Origin: Sphingobium sp. YR768 | GTDB taxonomy: Bacteria > Pseudomonadota > Alphaproteobacteria > Sphingomonadales > Sphingomonadaceae | DNA: 64,000 bases | Direction of reading: 5' to 3' | NCBI RefSeq assembly: GCF_900111125.1 | Contig: NZ_FOGE01000003.1 | Span: forward strand, 372,001-436,000 | Shown here: positions 51,337-60,528 of the stretch, one piece after another | Layout: every line of letters starts with the position of its first letter | Numbering within the stretch: position 1 is the first letter of the stretch | Made by a program: the position numbers and the translations under genes | The notes under the pieces: model-generated | Told to the model about the DNA's origin: nothing | Seen by the model: only the letters and a program-made list of their open reading frames with translations | The model's database searches: none

Positions 51337-51984
51337 ATGGCTGAAAAGAAAAATTCCCATAACGGCACGCTCAGCCTGGCGCTCGATTTCGGGCCGCTGC
51401 TGATTTTCTTCCTGACCTATAAAGGCGCTGGCTGGATCTGGGGATCGGGCAATCCGATCACCGCCATGACCTTTGGCACCGCCGCCTTCATGGCCGCGAT
51501 CGTGATCGCCGTCATCATCTCCAAGGTGAAGCTGGGCCGCGTTTCGCCGATGCTCTGGCTTTCGGCGCTGCTGATCCTCTTCTTCGGCGGCCTGACCATC
51601 TATTTCCATGATCAGAGCTTCATCCAGATCAAGCCGACGATCATCTACGCCTTCTTCGCGCTGATGCTGTTCGCTGGACTGCTACGTGGCAAGCCGCTGC
51701 TGCAATATCTGCTTCAGGCGGCCTATGATGGCCTGACCCATGAAGGCTGGATGAAATTGTCACGCAACTGGGCGCTCTTCTTCGTCGGCATGGCGATCGC
51801 CAATGAAGCGATGCGCCGGTCGATGAGTTTCGACACCTGGCTGGCGGTCAAGGTCTGGGGCGTGACGATCGTGTCCGTCATCTTCGCCGGCGCCAATATC
51901 CCGATGCTGATGCGCCATGGCCTGACGCTGGACGATGGCCTCGACAGCGACGAGGTGGGCGAAACCACCCCGCCGCAGGGTTAG
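51337..51984 (+). CDS. yciB: inner membrane-spanning protein YciB (septation protein A family)
   Basis: The 215-residue protein has five or so hydrophobic segments and the family pattern LALDFGPLLIFFLTYKG, QIKPTIIYAFFALMLFAGLLRGKPLLQYLLQAAYDGLTHEGWMKLSRNWALFFVGMAIANEAMRR. YciB proteins affect envelope and septum integrity. It follows ftsY, as in many Alphaproteobacteria. A C-terminal acidic tail (DGLDSDEVGETTPPQG) is present. Confidence 0.93.
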   Translation: MAEKKNSHNGTLSLALDFGPLLIFFLTYKGAGWIWGSGNPITAMTFGTAAFMAAIVIAVIISKVKLGRVSPMLWLSALLILFFGGLTIYFHDQSFIQIKPTIIYAFFALMLFAGLLRGKPLLQYLLQAAYDGLTHEGWMKLSRNWALFFVGMAIANEAMRRSMSFDTWLAVKVWGVTIVSVIFAGANIPMLMRHGLTLDDGLDSDEVGETTPPQG

Positions 51985-51990
51985 GAATGG

Positions 51991-52404
51991 TCAGGTCGCG
52001 GGGGCCTGCACGACCGCATCAATGATGATGTCGCGCAGATGCCCGTTGCGATCCGGCCAGAGAATCGACGCCCCCACCCGCATCCCGATCAATGCCGCGC
52101 CGATCGGGGTCAAAATCGAAATATGGCCCAGCGCAACATCGGCATGGCTGGGATAGACCAGCCGCACGCGCCGCGCGACGCCGTCCTTGGTATCGCGATA
52201 GGTGACGTCCGATCCAATGGTGACGACATCATCCGGCAATGCCTCCGGCGCGTACAGGCTGGCGCGGCCGACCTCTTCCAGCAGCAATTGGCATATATCG
52301 GGAAAGCGATCGCGCGCCGCCCAGGCCAGATCGGAAATTATATCGGCTTCTGATTCGACGAGATGGATGGGCGGAACGGCCGCCCACTTGTGATGCAGGG
52401 TCAT
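51991..52404 (-). CDS. rnk: GreA/GreB-like nucleoside diphosphate kinase regulator
   Basis: Rnk is a GreA/GreB C-terminal-domain protein that interacts with RNA polymerase. The 137-residue protein (from MTLHHKWAAVPPIHLVESEADIISDLAW) has the Rnk-type short N-terminal arm and the C-terminal FKBP-like domain ending VTYRDTKDGVARRVRLVYPSHADVALGHISILTPIGAALIGMRVGASI. It lacks the coiled-coil needed for transcript cleavage. It converges on yciB. Confidence 0.85.
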   Translation of the reverse strand: MTLHHKWAAVPPIHLVESEADIISDLAWAARDRFPDICQLLLEEVGRASLYAPEALPDDVVTIGSDVTYRDTKDGVARRVRLVYPSHADVALGHISILTPIGAALIGMRVGASILWPDRNGHLRDIIIDAVVQAPAT

Positions 52405-52813
52405 GGAAAGGCTTCCTGATAGAGAGGCATGGCCCATGATGCGGGCCTTCTGACGTCAACGAAGCTGCCCCGGACCCTGCCGGCGGAGCGCCTGTCAGGT
52501 CCGGGGCGAATTGCCCGCGAGAAGCTGGCCCCCGTGATGACGGAAGCGCGGAAAGGCTGCACCATCCTGCATGCATCAATCCTGTTCGAGGAAGGAGAGG
52601 CTGTCAAGCAACCCCACCGACATCCCGCTTTAGGTTAGCTTTTGATACGATTTTCTGCGATCGTTTCGCAATAGGCACATATCTGTTTTCTTGGGCGTTG
52701 GGTGCGCATATGGGAAGCGACGGAGGCGTCCACGCCCCGCATGGACCATAGACTCAACCGGCCGCGCCAGCCTTGCGCACGGCCGCCCCATAACGAACCC
52801 GAGGAGTTCCGCC
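52405..52813. other. intergenic region before sodB with two inverted repeats
   Basis: No gene is supported here. A perfect 10-base inverted repeat (GCCCCGGACC at 52467-52476 and its inverse at 52498-52507) and a smaller one (TGCGA-TCGTT-TCGCA at 52656-52670) are present. The last 100 bases should contain the sodB promoter, and GAGGAG precedes the ATG. Confidence 0.55.
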
Positions 52814-53428
52814 ATGGCCTTTGTTCTGCCCGATCTTCCCTACGCCAAGGACGCCTTTGGCGACATCCTGTCGGTCGAAACCTTCGACTTCCACCATGGC
52901 AAGCATCACAATGCCTATGTCGTGAAGGCCAATGAGCTGGTCGCCGCCGACGAAAGCCTTCAGGGCAAGTCGCTGGTGGAACTGATCAAGTCGTCCAAGG
53001 GCGGCCTGTTCAACCAGGTCGGCCAGATCTGGAACCACACCTTCTACTGGAACTCGCTGTCGCCGGTGAAGACCGCCCCGACCGGCGAACTGCTCGCCAA
53101 GATCGAAGAAGCCTTCGGTTCGGTGGACGCGCTGATCGAAAAGCTCAAGGCAGAGGCCGTCGGCCACTTCGCCAGCGGCTGGGCCGCGCTGATCCTGAAG
53201 GACGGCAAGCTGGAAGTGACCAGCTATCATGACGCCGACACCCCCGTCGCGCATGACGGTCACGCCCCGCTGCTGATCCTCGATGTGTGGGAACATGCTT
53301 ACTATATCGACTATCGCAACCTGCGCCCGGCCTATGCCGAAAAGCTGCTGAAGGAAGCGATCAACTGGGACTTCGCTGCCCTGAACCTGGACGGCGAAGG
53401 CGCCAGCCGCGCCGACCAGCCGGCCTGA
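52814..53428 (+). CDS. sodB: superoxide dismutase, Fe/Mn type
   Basis: The 204-residue enzyme converts superoxide to peroxide and oxygen. Metal ligands fit FHHGKHHNAYV (His-27), WNHTFYWNSL (His near 79) and LDVWEHAYYIDY (Asp and His near 163-167). Alphaproteobacterial SODs of this type are usually Fe-loaded, but Mn or cambialistic use cannot be excluded. The start is ATG 52814. A terminator-like hairpin follows. Confidence 0.95.
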   Translation: MAFVLPDLPYAKDAFGDILSVETFDFHHGKHHNAYVVKANELVAADESLQGKSLVELIKSSKGGLFNQVGQIWNHTFYWNSLSPVKTAPTGELLAKIEEAFGSVDALIEKLKAEAVGHFASGWAALILKDGKLEVTSYHDADTPVAHDGHAPLLILDVWEHAYYIDYRNLRPAYAEKLLKEAINWDFAALNLDGEGASRADQPA

Positions 53429-53433
53429 CAGAG

Positions 53434-53461
53434 CGACGGGCCGGCATAGGACCGGCCCGTC
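53434..53461 (+). terminator. hairpin after sodB
   Basis: GACGGGCCGG and CCGGCCCGTC pair around a 7-base loop six bases after the sodB stop. The following run is CCGCCCTTC and not poly-T, so it is a probable, non-canonical terminator. Confidence 0.55.
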
Positions 53462-53534
53462 CGCCCTTCTCATAAAGACTTTCTTAAGCCGCACGCCGCA
53501 TCATCGCCGCTCCGACAGGACGGAGAGCCAGGCG

Positions 53535-53969
53535 ATGGACATTGGCGAACTGCGACGGCAACATGCGGAAATCGGGCGAACGGCCGAACGGCTCGCCGAT
53601 CTGACCGCCAGACAGGATCGTCCCGAAAGCGTGGGCGCTGTGCGCTGGCAACTTGCGCGCCTGCTGATGACCCATCTGGCCCTTGAGGATCGCATCCTCT
53701 ATCCCGGCCTGCTTCAGGCCATCGATGCGGACGTCCGGGCCGCCACCACCACATTGCAACTGGAAACAGGCATGCTGGCGGAGCGCTTCTCCCTCTATAT
53801 GACAAGCTGGAGCGACGATCGCATCGCCCGCGAATGGGCCAGTTTCTGCGGGGATACGGATCGCGTGCTCAGCGCCCTGCGCAACCGGATCGACCGGGAG
53901 GAAGACACGCTCTACCCCCTTGCCGAACAACTCAAACCCGACGCCCGGCGCATCAGCCGATCCGCCTGA
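53535..53969 (+). CDS. hemerythrin-like domain protein
   Basis: The 144-residue protein has a four-helix layout with His-10 (LRRQHAEI), His-47 (LLMTHLALEDRILYPGL) and a C-terminal REEDTLYPLAEQL. In hemerythrins and HHE-cation-binding proteins such residues hold a di-iron site for oxygen or nitric oxide. One or more canonical His positions are replaced or not obvious, so metal binding is plausible but unproven. It converges on the MCP gene, almost touching it. Confidence 0.8.
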   Translation: MDIGELRRQHAEIGRTAERLADLTARQDRPESVGAVRWQLARLLMTHLALEDRILYPGLLQAIDADVRAATTTLQLETGMLAERFSLYMTSWSDDRIAREWASFCGDTDRVLSALRNRIDREEDTLYPLAEQLKPDARRISRSA

Positions 53970-53972
53970 CTC

Positions 53973-55508
53973 TCAGGCCGCTTCCAGTTGCGCGACGAAC
54001 AGGTCGGCGGCGCGTTGCAATTCCTGTGCCGTGCGCGACAGGCCCGACGCCGCACTGGACACGCGACTGGACAGGGTCTCATTGTCCCGCGCGACATCCG
54101 CCACATCTTCCATCTGTCGCGTCATGACGGCGGCATCGCGTGCCGTATCCCGCGCCGACTGACCGATAGCCGCGGTTGCATCCCGCTGATCGGCAACCGC
54201 GCTCTGGATCGCATCGGCTGCCTCGGCAAGCTGCTGGACAGCACTTGCGACGTCCGACAGCGCATTCTGCGCCACCCCTGCCCCCTGCTGCGCTGACGAA
54301 GCCAAAGCCTGAATTTCTCCGGTCGCATTGGCCGCCTGTCCCGCCAGTTGCTTCACTTCCCCCGCAACCACGGCAAAGCCGCGTCCAACCTCTCCTGCTC
54401 GCGCAGCCTCGATCGTGGCGTTGAGCGCCAGCAGGTTGGTCCGTGCGGCGATCTGGGTAATCGAATCGGCAAAGCCGGTGATCGACGTCGTGCGCCCTTC
54501 CATGTCCCGCATCGCCTGATGGCCCGTAGTCGACATGCGCTGCGCCTCTCCGCCCAGCGTCGCCTGCTGATGGGCGGCGGCGGCGATAGCGGAAATGGAT
54601 TCGGACAATTGCTCGATCCGCTGCGCCAGCATGGTCGCATTCGCGGATGATTGCCCGGCAATGGCGACCGTTTCCTCGGTCCCGACGCTGGCTCGCTGCG
54701 CCAGTTGATTGAGTTCCCGCGCGGAATCGTCCAGCTCCCGGCTCGCAGCCCCGACCGCACCGACGATCTCGGCCATCGACTGGCGGAAATCGCGCGCCAG
54801 CGCCAGAGTCGCGGCCTGCCGCTCCGCCGCCATGCGCGCCCTTTCGGCATCCTGTTGCTGGCGTAGCTGAGCCGCACGGGCATCGGCATCCCGACTGGCC
54901 GTCATTGCCGTCTCTGCTGCGGTCCGCCCCTGTTCGGCCTGCTCCGCCAGTCGACCCGACTGGGTGACATGGTCATCAAGCGCCAGCAGCAACGTGCGTA
55001 GCTGATAAGTCAGGTAGCAAAGGACAGCCGCTTCCGCGACCACCGCCACGCCATGAATCGCCACTCGCCCAACATTCGCACTGTCCGGAAAGACCCAGCC
55101 CGGCGCCACGAAATTCAGCAGCAGATGGTGAAGCGCCGTCAGCCCGGCGCCCAACAGGATCGGTCGCCAGTCATAAAGCAGCGCCAGCCCTGCCAGCGCC
55201 ACGAAGAAGAACATATGCCCGTCCATCTGCAAATGATGGTCGGACAGAAGATAGAGGCCTATCGCCGGTTGGGCCGCAGCCAGCATGCCCATCGCCAGCC
55301 GCACGTCCAGATCACGGCGATGATAGAGAACTTGTATCGTCGGCAATATGTTGATCAGCGCGGACAGCATGAAGGCGCGCCCGACATGGGCGACGCCCAG
55401 CGACAGTCCGCCAATCCCCAATGTCATCGTCCACAGCCAGTTGGCGCACAGCAGGATTTGCAGTCCCTGCAACCGCAACCGGTCCAGACTTTTCGCCGCG
55501 TTCATCAT
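53973..55508 (-). CDS. methyl-accepting chemotaxis protein with polytopic membrane sensor
   Basis: The 511-residue receptor has an N-terminal module of about six hydrophobic segments containing [27 protein letters not shown] and ALHHLLLNF (His-rich, about residues 90-130). A coiled linker follows, then a signalling domain with the hairpin tip segment [40 protein letters not shown]. There is no periplasmic ligand domain. The C-terminus has no clear CheB/R-binding pentapeptide. It is coupled to a small upstream gene by a four-base overlap. Confidence 0.9.
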   Translation of the reverse strand: MMNAAKSLDRLRLQGLQILLCANWLWTMTLGIGGLSLGVAHVGRAFMLSALINILPTIQVLYHRRDLDVRLAMGMLAAAQPAIGLYLLSDHHLQMDGHMFFFVALAGLALLYDWRPILLGAGLTALHHLLLNFVAPGWVFPDSANVGRVAIHGVAVVAEAAVLCYLTYQLRTLLLALDDHVTQSGRLAEQAEQGRTAAETAMTASRDADARAAQLRQQQDAERARMAAERQAATLALARDFRQSMAEIVGAVGAASRELDDSARELNQLAQRASVGTEETVAIAGQSSANATMLAQRIEQLSESISAIAAAAHQQATLGGEAQRMSTTGHQAMRDMEGRTTSITGFADSITQIAARTNLLALNATIEAARAGEVGRGFAVVAGEVKQLAGQAANATGEIQALASSAQQGAGVAQNALSDVASAVQQLAEAADAIQSAVADQRDATAAIGQSARDTARDAAVMTRQMEDVADVARDNETLSSRVSSAASGLSRTAQELQRAADLFVAQLEAA

Positions 55509-55816
55509 GCCAGCCCCGCACAGCCACCGGCCTGCGCCGAAAGCAGCAAAATGCCGCGCTGCAACAGCGGACGAGCGAGGGCAGCCCTCTCCCCATCCAC
55601 CAGCAATGATCCTTTCCACGGTCCGGCCGACACCAGCCGCGCCCCATGCGCGATCGCCACCGGGGCGAGCGAAGCGCGCGCCTGATCCGTCATCGGCACC
55701 AGCAGAATACGCCCCTGCGTCGGCGGCGCGGCATAGAGAAACGCCAGACCGAACACGATCAGCGCACATTGTCCGACAAGGGGCAGGCTTCGCCAGGAGG
55801 ACGCACGATAAGTCAT
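55505..55816 (-). CDS. small membrane-anchored protein of unknown function
   Basis: I do not recognise this 103-residue protein. It has a single N-terminal hydrophobic segment ([19 protein letters not shown]), then a small domain with no catalytic motif and a Cys near the end (QAGGCAGLA). Its stop overlaps the start of the MCP gene by four bases, so it is probably made with the receptor. Its role as an accessory or inhibitor is only a guess. Confidence 0.6.
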   Translation of the reverse strand: MTYRASSWRSLPLVGQCALIVFGLAFLYAAPPTQGRILLVPMTDQARASLAPVAIAHGARLVSAGPWKGSLLVDGERAALARPLLQRGILLLSAQAGGCAGLA

Positions 55817-55850
55817 TGCGCCCGTTTAAGAAGCATTGGTAAGGATAGAA

Positions 55851-56186
55851 TTAAGGATCGAACTGATTGAGGTGCAGCGCCTGCGCCAGCTCATCCAGAT
55901 CGGCACCGGGACGCACCAGCAGCCATTCCTTGCTGTCCGCGCCATCGACCACCGTCACCGCGCCGCGCGGGCAGACGCCCAGACAATTGACCTCGACGAT
56001 CCCGGCGTCCGCCTTGCGGCCCTTCTTGAGCGACAGATGCTTGCGCAACGCCTTGGCCAGCCGCTCATCGCCATCCGGACCAAAGCCCCCATCCAGCTTC
56101 TTTGAGCATTTGCGGCATATCAGAACCACATTGCGCCAGTTGGTCCGGACATGGTCCTTCAATCTGTGGCGCCTCGCGGCTTCCAT
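55851..56186 (-). CDS. thioredoxin-like [2Fe-2S] ferredoxin
   Basis: The 111-residue protein has two Cys pairs (Cys-24/Cys-27 in LICRKCSKK; Cys-68/Cys-72 in NCLGVCPRGAVTVV) in the layout of thioredoxin-like ferredoxins. These carry electrons, and partners vary. It overlaps the end of the DnaJ-domain gene by 28 bases, so the two are likely co-transcribed. Confidence 0.8.
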   Translation of the reverse strand: MEAARRHRLKDHVRTNWRNVVLICRKCSKKLDGGFGPDGDERLAKALRKHLSLKKGRKADAGIVEVNCLGVCPRGAVTVVDGADSKEWLLVRPGADLDELAQALHLNQFDP

Positions 56187-56707
56187 GTCCGCCGCTCTTC
56201 CGCCGTGCGCAACACCTCATAGGCCGCCTGGATCGTCTGGAAACGCACGGCTGCGTCCGCATCGCCCGGCTTCACATCGGGATGATATTCCTTGGCAAGG
56301 CGGCGCCAGCTCTTCTTCACCGCCTCGAAATCGGCATCATCCTCCAGTTCCAGGGCCTGAAGCGCATGCATTTCGTCACGGGACCGGCTGCCGTCACCCG
56401 GACCGCCCCAGCCATGATAAGCGCTGGACTGGAAACCACCGGCGTCCCGTCGCTCGGCATGTTCGCGCTGCTCCCGCTCTTCGCGGTCCAGCCCCTGAAA
56501 ATAGTCCCAGTTGCGGTTATATTCGCCCGCATGGTCGCTACAAAAATACCAGCGTTCGCGGCTGTTGGGCGATTTGGGCGCGGGGCAGTCGCCCGGCTTG
56601 TCGCACCCATGGCGGTCGCACAGACGCACCTGCTGCGCCTCACGCGATGCACCATAGGCACGCCAGCGGGGAAATCCCCAGTCATTGGATCGGCTCTGTC
56701 TTGCCAT
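56159..56707 (-). CDS. DnaJ-domain protein with N-terminal Cys/His-rich region
   Basis: The 182-residue protein has a C-terminal J-domain (EDDADFEAVKKSWRRLAKEYHPDVKPGDADAAVRFQTIQAAYEVL) with the essential HPD. The N-terminal half has spaced Cys and His (LCDRHGCDKPGDCPAP, WYFCSDHAGEYNRNW) that could bind zinc. Such J-proteins recruit DnaK. The client is unknown. The start at 56707 lies 65 bases after rnpB ends, on the same strand. Confidence 0.85.
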   Translation of the reverse strand: MARQSRSNDWGFPRWRAYGASREAQQVRLCDRHGCDKPGDCPAPKSPNSRERWYFCSDHAGEYNRNWDYFQGLDREEREQREHAERRDAGGFQSSAYHGWGGPGDGSRSRDEMHALQALELEDDADFEAVKKSWRRLAKEYHPDVKPGDADAAVRFQTIQAAYEVLRTAEERRTWKPRGATD

Positions 56708-56771
56708 CCGACCAGAATAGGGTTTCGGGCGCGAAAACGCCACCCCACTGCACCGCAGCATGTCGGAAAAT

Positions 56772-57180
56772 TCGCCAGAGGGCCTGTAAGCCGGGTTCTG
56801 TCCACCCCTTTCAGGGATAGGCGACCATTCCTCTAGGGAACGGATTGCTCCGTTCCTCAAGCAACCAACCCGGGCGATCTCAGTCGAAACAGACCTAGCA
56901 ACCTTGCGATTGCGCGCCGCCCCTATTCGGTCTTGCTCCCGGTGGGGTTTACCGTGCCGCCTTGCGTTGCCGCAGACGCGGTGCGCTCTTACCGCACCCT
57001 TTCAATTTCACCCGACCGAAGTCTTAGGGCCGAAGCCCTGGGCGACCTGCTTTCTGTTGCACTGTCCCTTGGATCACTCCAGCCGGTCGTTAACCGGCAC
57101 CGTCATTTCGTGGAGCCCGGACTTTCCTCGCCGTGGAAGTTACCCGCCACGCCGCGGCCGCCCGGCCCTCTGGCGAAACG
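56772..57180 (-). ncRNA. rnpB: RNase P RNA, bacterial type A
   Basis: Read on the minus strand, the segment contains the hallmark GAGGAAAGTCCGGGCTCC near its 5' end (about 57115-57133) and ACAGAAAGCAGG. Near the 3' end it has the P4-closing ACAGAACCCGGCTTACAGG (56781-56800). The two ends pair: GGCCCTCTGGCG (3') with CGCCAGAGGGCC (5'). RNase P cuts 5' leaders from pre-tRNA. It lies 24 bases after the amidase stop. Confidence 0.96.
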
Positions 57181-57203
57181 CGCCCTTAGACCGATTCGGC
57201 GCG

Positions 57204-57902
57204 TTAGTCATCCCCTCTGGGCTTGGGCAGCAGCAAAGCGAGCAGGATGGCGCGACATTCGCCGTCAATCACCCCGTCGATCAGTTCGGGACGGAAGCGG
57301 CGCTGAAAGGCGACGACGGCCGGCTGCGGCTCGGCAATGTCATAGCCGAAGCGCTCCAGCGCCAGCATGAAGCCGCCATCGGTCCAGTGCGGGTCCATCA
57401 GATTCTTGGTCGGACGCGGCAGCGCCAGCCGCAAGCGCGCCAGTTGCCCCCATGGGAAAAGCTCGCCCGGATCCTGCTTGCGGGCGGGCGCGATGTCGCT
57501 GTGGCCGACAATATTGCCCCGTGTAATCCGGTGCCGCTGGATGATGTCATGCACCAGCGGGATCAGCGACCCCATCTGCGCTTCGGGAAAGGGACGATAG
57601 CCCCATTCATGGCCGGGATTGACGATCTCTATGCCGATGCTGGCGGAATTGATGTCGTCCATGCCGCGCCAGTGGGATCGCCCCGCATGCCATGCCCGCT
57701 TGCCTTCATCGACCATGCGGACGATCTGCCCGTCTTCGGTCACGACATAATGGGCAGACACCTTCGATTCCGGATTGGCCAGCCAGTCGATCGCGCTCTG
57801 CGCATCAGGCATCCCGGTATAATGCAGCACCAGCATCGTGATGGGCAGGCGGCGCTCGTCGAAATTGGGGGACGGCGTTTCGATCATGGGGATGTCGGTC
57901 AT
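57204..57902 (-). CDS. N-acetylmuramoyl-L-alanine amidase (AmpD/AmiD type)
   Basis: The 232-residue enzyme cuts the lactyl-amide bond of murein peptides. The Amidase_2 domain has the zinc ligands in LVLHYTGM (His near 27), RAWHAGRSHWRG and IVGHSDIAPARKQDPGELFPW. The C-terminal half (VVAFQRRFRPELIDGVIDGECRAILLAL) matches a peptidoglycan-binding domain. No signal peptide is visible, so it may be cytoplasmic. Confidence 0.9.
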   Translation of the reverse strand: MTDIPMIETPSPNFDERRLPITMLVLHYTGMPDAQSAIDWLANPESKVSAHYVVTEDGQIVRMVDEGKRAWHAGRSHWRGMDDINSASIGIEIVNPGHEWGYRPFPEAQMGSLIPLVHDIIQRHRITRGNIVGHSDIAPARKQDPGELFPWGQLARLRLALPRPTKNLMDPHWTDGGFMLALERFGYDIAEPQPAVVAFQRRFRPELIDGVIDGECRAILLALLLPKPRGDD

Positions 57903-58055
57903 CGGGAAAGGCCAGTCACTTCCAGCTGTTCGGTCATCGCGCCCTTCCGACCCACCTTCTTGTTACCGGCGGTCTGGAGCCGACAATGGCAGCGAGAAGC
58001 GCAGCAATCAAGCTGGGTTAACGACCGACAAACAGATGGACGACAGGGAACGAAT

Positions 58056-58931
58056 TCAGCAGACCCGCCGCATGGCCCCGCCGGCGCAATCGGGCTGCAA
58101 AACCTTGCAGGCATAGCCGCCGCGAAATTCGGCATGGGGCACGAAATCATCCCCCTGCCCAATCACCGTTTCGCCCGCCCCCAGCAACAGCACGCTGTTC
58201 GCATGGCTATGTCGCGCCAGCAGGTGCAGCACCGCCTGACGCCGCTCCGGCGTGAAGTAGAGCAGGACATTGCGGCACAGCAGCAGATCATATTCGCCTG
58301 AAGGCGCCCGCGGATCGAACAGATTGTCGCGGCGGAAATCGATCATCCGGCGCAGTTCGGCGCTGGCCCGCCAATCCTCTCCATGGGGTTCGAACCATTT
58401 CAGCAGATCGCCGACCGACAGCCCGCGCTGCACGTCCATCTGCGAAAAGACACCCGACCGCGCCTGATCGATTGCGGCGGTGGAAATGTCCGTCGCCAGT
58501 ATCTCGATCCGCCACCCCTGCCAGCGGGCCGCGTCATTGCGCATGCGGATCGCCAGCGAATAGGCTTCCTGGCCAGTCGAACAGCCCGCGCTCCAGATCC
58601 GCAACGTCCGGTCGGATCGCTCCTGCTGGATATGCGGCAATATCTGGCGATGGACCATGTCGAAGACCTGGAGGTCGCGGAAAAAGCTGCTCTCATTGTT
58701 GAGCAGCGCGTTGACAACATCCTCTTCCAGCGCAGCATTGCGCTTGCCGACCACCTGCGCCGCCAGGTCATCCATGTCGCGCAGGTTATGGGTGCGAATG
58801 ACCGGCCGCAGCGCGGTTTCCATGCGCCAGGCCCGGCCTTCCGACAATATCTGCCCCGTGCGCGCCTCCAGCAGGCCCGACAGGATGCGCGCGGCCCCCC
58901 GCCATGCGACGCCGTCGGGAAGCGGCGCCAT
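58056..58931 (-). CDS. cheR: chemotaxis protein methyltransferase CheR
   Basis: CheR methylates receptor glutamates to set adaptation. The 291-residue protein has an N-terminal helical domain (RILSGLLEARTGQILSEGRAWRMETAL) and the SAM methyltransferase core LRIWSAGCSTGQEAYSLAI, ILATDIS and YDLLLCRNVLLYFTPERRQAVL. A GGGYACKV... C-terminal tail is present. The start ATG overlaps the cheB stop by one base (TGATG). Confidence 0.95.
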   Translation of the reverse strand: MAPLPDGVAWRGAARILSGLLEARTGQILSEGRAWRMETALRPVIRTHNLRDMDDLAAQVVGKRNAALEEDVVNALLNNESSFFRDLQVFDMVHRQILPHIQQERSDRTLRIWSAGCSTGQEAYSLAIRMRNDAARWQGWRIEILATDISTAAIDQARSGVFSQMDVQRGLSVGDLLKWFEPHGEDWRASAELRRMIDFRRDNLFDPRAPSGEYDLLLCRNVLLYFTPERRQAVLHLLARHSHANSVLLLGAGETVIGQGDDFVPHAEFRGGYACKVLQPDCAGGAMRRVC

Positions 58932-60010
58932 CAGGCGGCCACCCGCCCGCGCCGGGCCACGAAGGTCATGATCGTCTGCGGCTCCATGATCGCGCAGGTC
59001 AGTCCCGCACCCGCCACCGATCCGGGCATGCCCCAGACCACGCTGCTCGCTTCGTCCTGCGCGACGATCCAGCCGCCCGCCGCAACGATATCCCGCGCGC
59101 CAGCCGTGCCGTCCCGGCCCATGCCGGTCAGGACGACGCCCGCCGCCCCCGCGCCATAGACTTCGGCCATGCTGGCGAACATCGGATCGACGCCGGGCAA
59201 ATTGCCTGCCGGGGTTCGTTCCGGGTTCAGGATGATGTTGACCCGCCCATGCAGGCCCCGCCTTATCTGGAGATTGGCGTCCCCCGGCGCGACATAGACG
59301 GTGTCGGGCATCAGCAGGTCGCCCGTTTCGGCCACCTTCACGCGCAGGCTGGTCATGCGCGACAATTGCTGGGCGAAGTAGCCGGTGAAGCTGACAGGCA
59401 GATGCTGGGTCAGCAGCACCGGCACGCCCAGCGGCGCGGCCAGCCCCTGGAATAACTGACCCAGAGCATGAATGCCCCCGGTCGAGGCGCCAATGCCAAG
59501 GCACCCCAGCGGCGCGTCGGCCGGCACGGCAGCGACAGGCGTAGGCGTCCGGGAAAAGGCCACCGGGCGATCACCGAACAGTCGGTTCAGCCGCTCGATC
59601 AATGCCTGCGGAAATTGCTCGCCAAAGCTGCCGCTGCCCGGCTTCGACACGATATCGCTGGCGCCTAGTGCCAGAGCCTCGACCGCAGCAGCGCTGCCCT
59701 CCTCGCACTTGCCGGACAGGATCGCGACCTTGACCGACGGATTGGTGCGCAGGATTTGTGGCAGGGCGGCAAGCCCGCTCTGTCCCGGCAATTCGATGTC
59801 CAGCAGCACCAGATCCACCGCATGATCCGCCAGATAGCCAAGCGCATGTTCGGCGCTGTTCGTCTTGTGGACGACGCGATAGGCCGGATCGGCATTGAGG
59901 ATACGTTCGATCACGGTGCGGACGACAACCGAATCGTCGACGACCAGCGTGCGGACACGGCTGGCATCGCTCCTGTCACTGGTCGTAATCGGCATGATGG
60001 CAGTCATCAT
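58931..60010 (-). CDS. cheB: protein-glutamate methylesterase/deamidase CheB
   Basis: CheB removes receptor methyl groups. The 359-residue protein has a receiver domain (phospho-Asp-71 in LLDIELPG; acidic pair 25-26) and a catalytic domain with Ser-176 (GASTGG), His-203 (TQHLP) and Asp-300 (GMGRDG). All three catalytic residues are present. It follows cheY in the cluster and overlaps cheR by one base. Confidence 0.96.
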   Translation of the reverse strand: MMTAIMPITTSDRSDASRVRTLVVDDSVVVRTVIERILNADPAYRVVHKTNSAEHALGYLADHAVDLVLLDIELPGQSGLAALPQILRTNPSVKVAILSGKCEEGSAAAVEALALGASDIVSKPGSGSFGEQFPQALIERLNRLFGDRPVAFSRTPTPVAAVPADAPLGCLGIGASTGGIHALGQLFQGLAAPLGVPVLLTQHLPVSFTGYFAQQLSRMTSLRVKVAETGDLLMPDTVYVAPGDANLQIRRGLHGRVNIILNPERTPAGNLPGVDPMFASMAEVYGAGAAGVVLTGMGRDGTAGARDIVAAGGWIVAQDEASSVVWGMPGSVAGAGLTCAIMEPQTIMTFVARRGRVAA

Positions 60011-60077
60011 GAAGACTTTCTGCGCGGAAACGAAGGGAAAGGGCCGGACGGCCTCATGCAGCGGCGAGACAAGGGCG

Positions 60078-60443
60078 TCAGATCACCCCCACGATCGTCA
60101 GTTTGCTTTCCAATGTCTCCCGATCGAACGGCTTCATGACATATTCGTCAGCCCCGGCTTCGACCGCTGCCTTGATATGGCTGATGCCATTTTCGGTGGT
60201 GCAGAAAATGATCTTCGGTCGCGCCGCCATCCGGGCGGTCGACAGCGCCTGAAGAAACTCCATGCCGCTCATCACGGGCATGTTCCAATCCAGCAGCACC
60301 ACGTCGGGCGCGGAGGCTTCGCACTGCGTCAGCGCATCCTGCCCATCCACCGCTTCGCTGACCGTCAGGTCCAGCGATTCGAGTATATGTCGCGCCACCT
60401 TGCGGATGACCTTGCTATCGTCGACAACCAGGCAGTTTTTCAT
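60078..60443 (-). CDS. cheY: response regulator CheY
   Basis: A 121-residue single-domain receiver. Acidic pair 8-9 (VVDDS), phospho-Asp-52 (LLDWNMPVMSG), Thr near 82-83 (FCTTE) and Lys-104 (VMKPFD) are all present. CheY-P normally binds the flagellar switch; no flagellar genes are in the window. The start is ATG 60443. Confidence 0.95.
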   Translation of the reverse strand: MKNCLVVDDSKVIRKVARHILESLDLTVSEAVDGQDALTQCEASAPDVVLLDWNMPVMSGMEFLQALSTARMAARPKIIFCTTENGISHIKAAVEAGADEYVMKPFDRETLESKLTIVGVI

Positions 60444-60528
60444 GTAGCGTCCCTTGAGGTATTGCGGCCCATTGCATCGGCCATAGGCGACAAAAGCAAG
60501 GATTTGGTAAACGGGTCGGTAAAAACGG

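Noticed and set aside
52429-52638. 69-residue plus-strand frame in the rnk-sodB gap
   Set aside because: It contains the inverted repeat and has no visible ribosome-binding site or motif.
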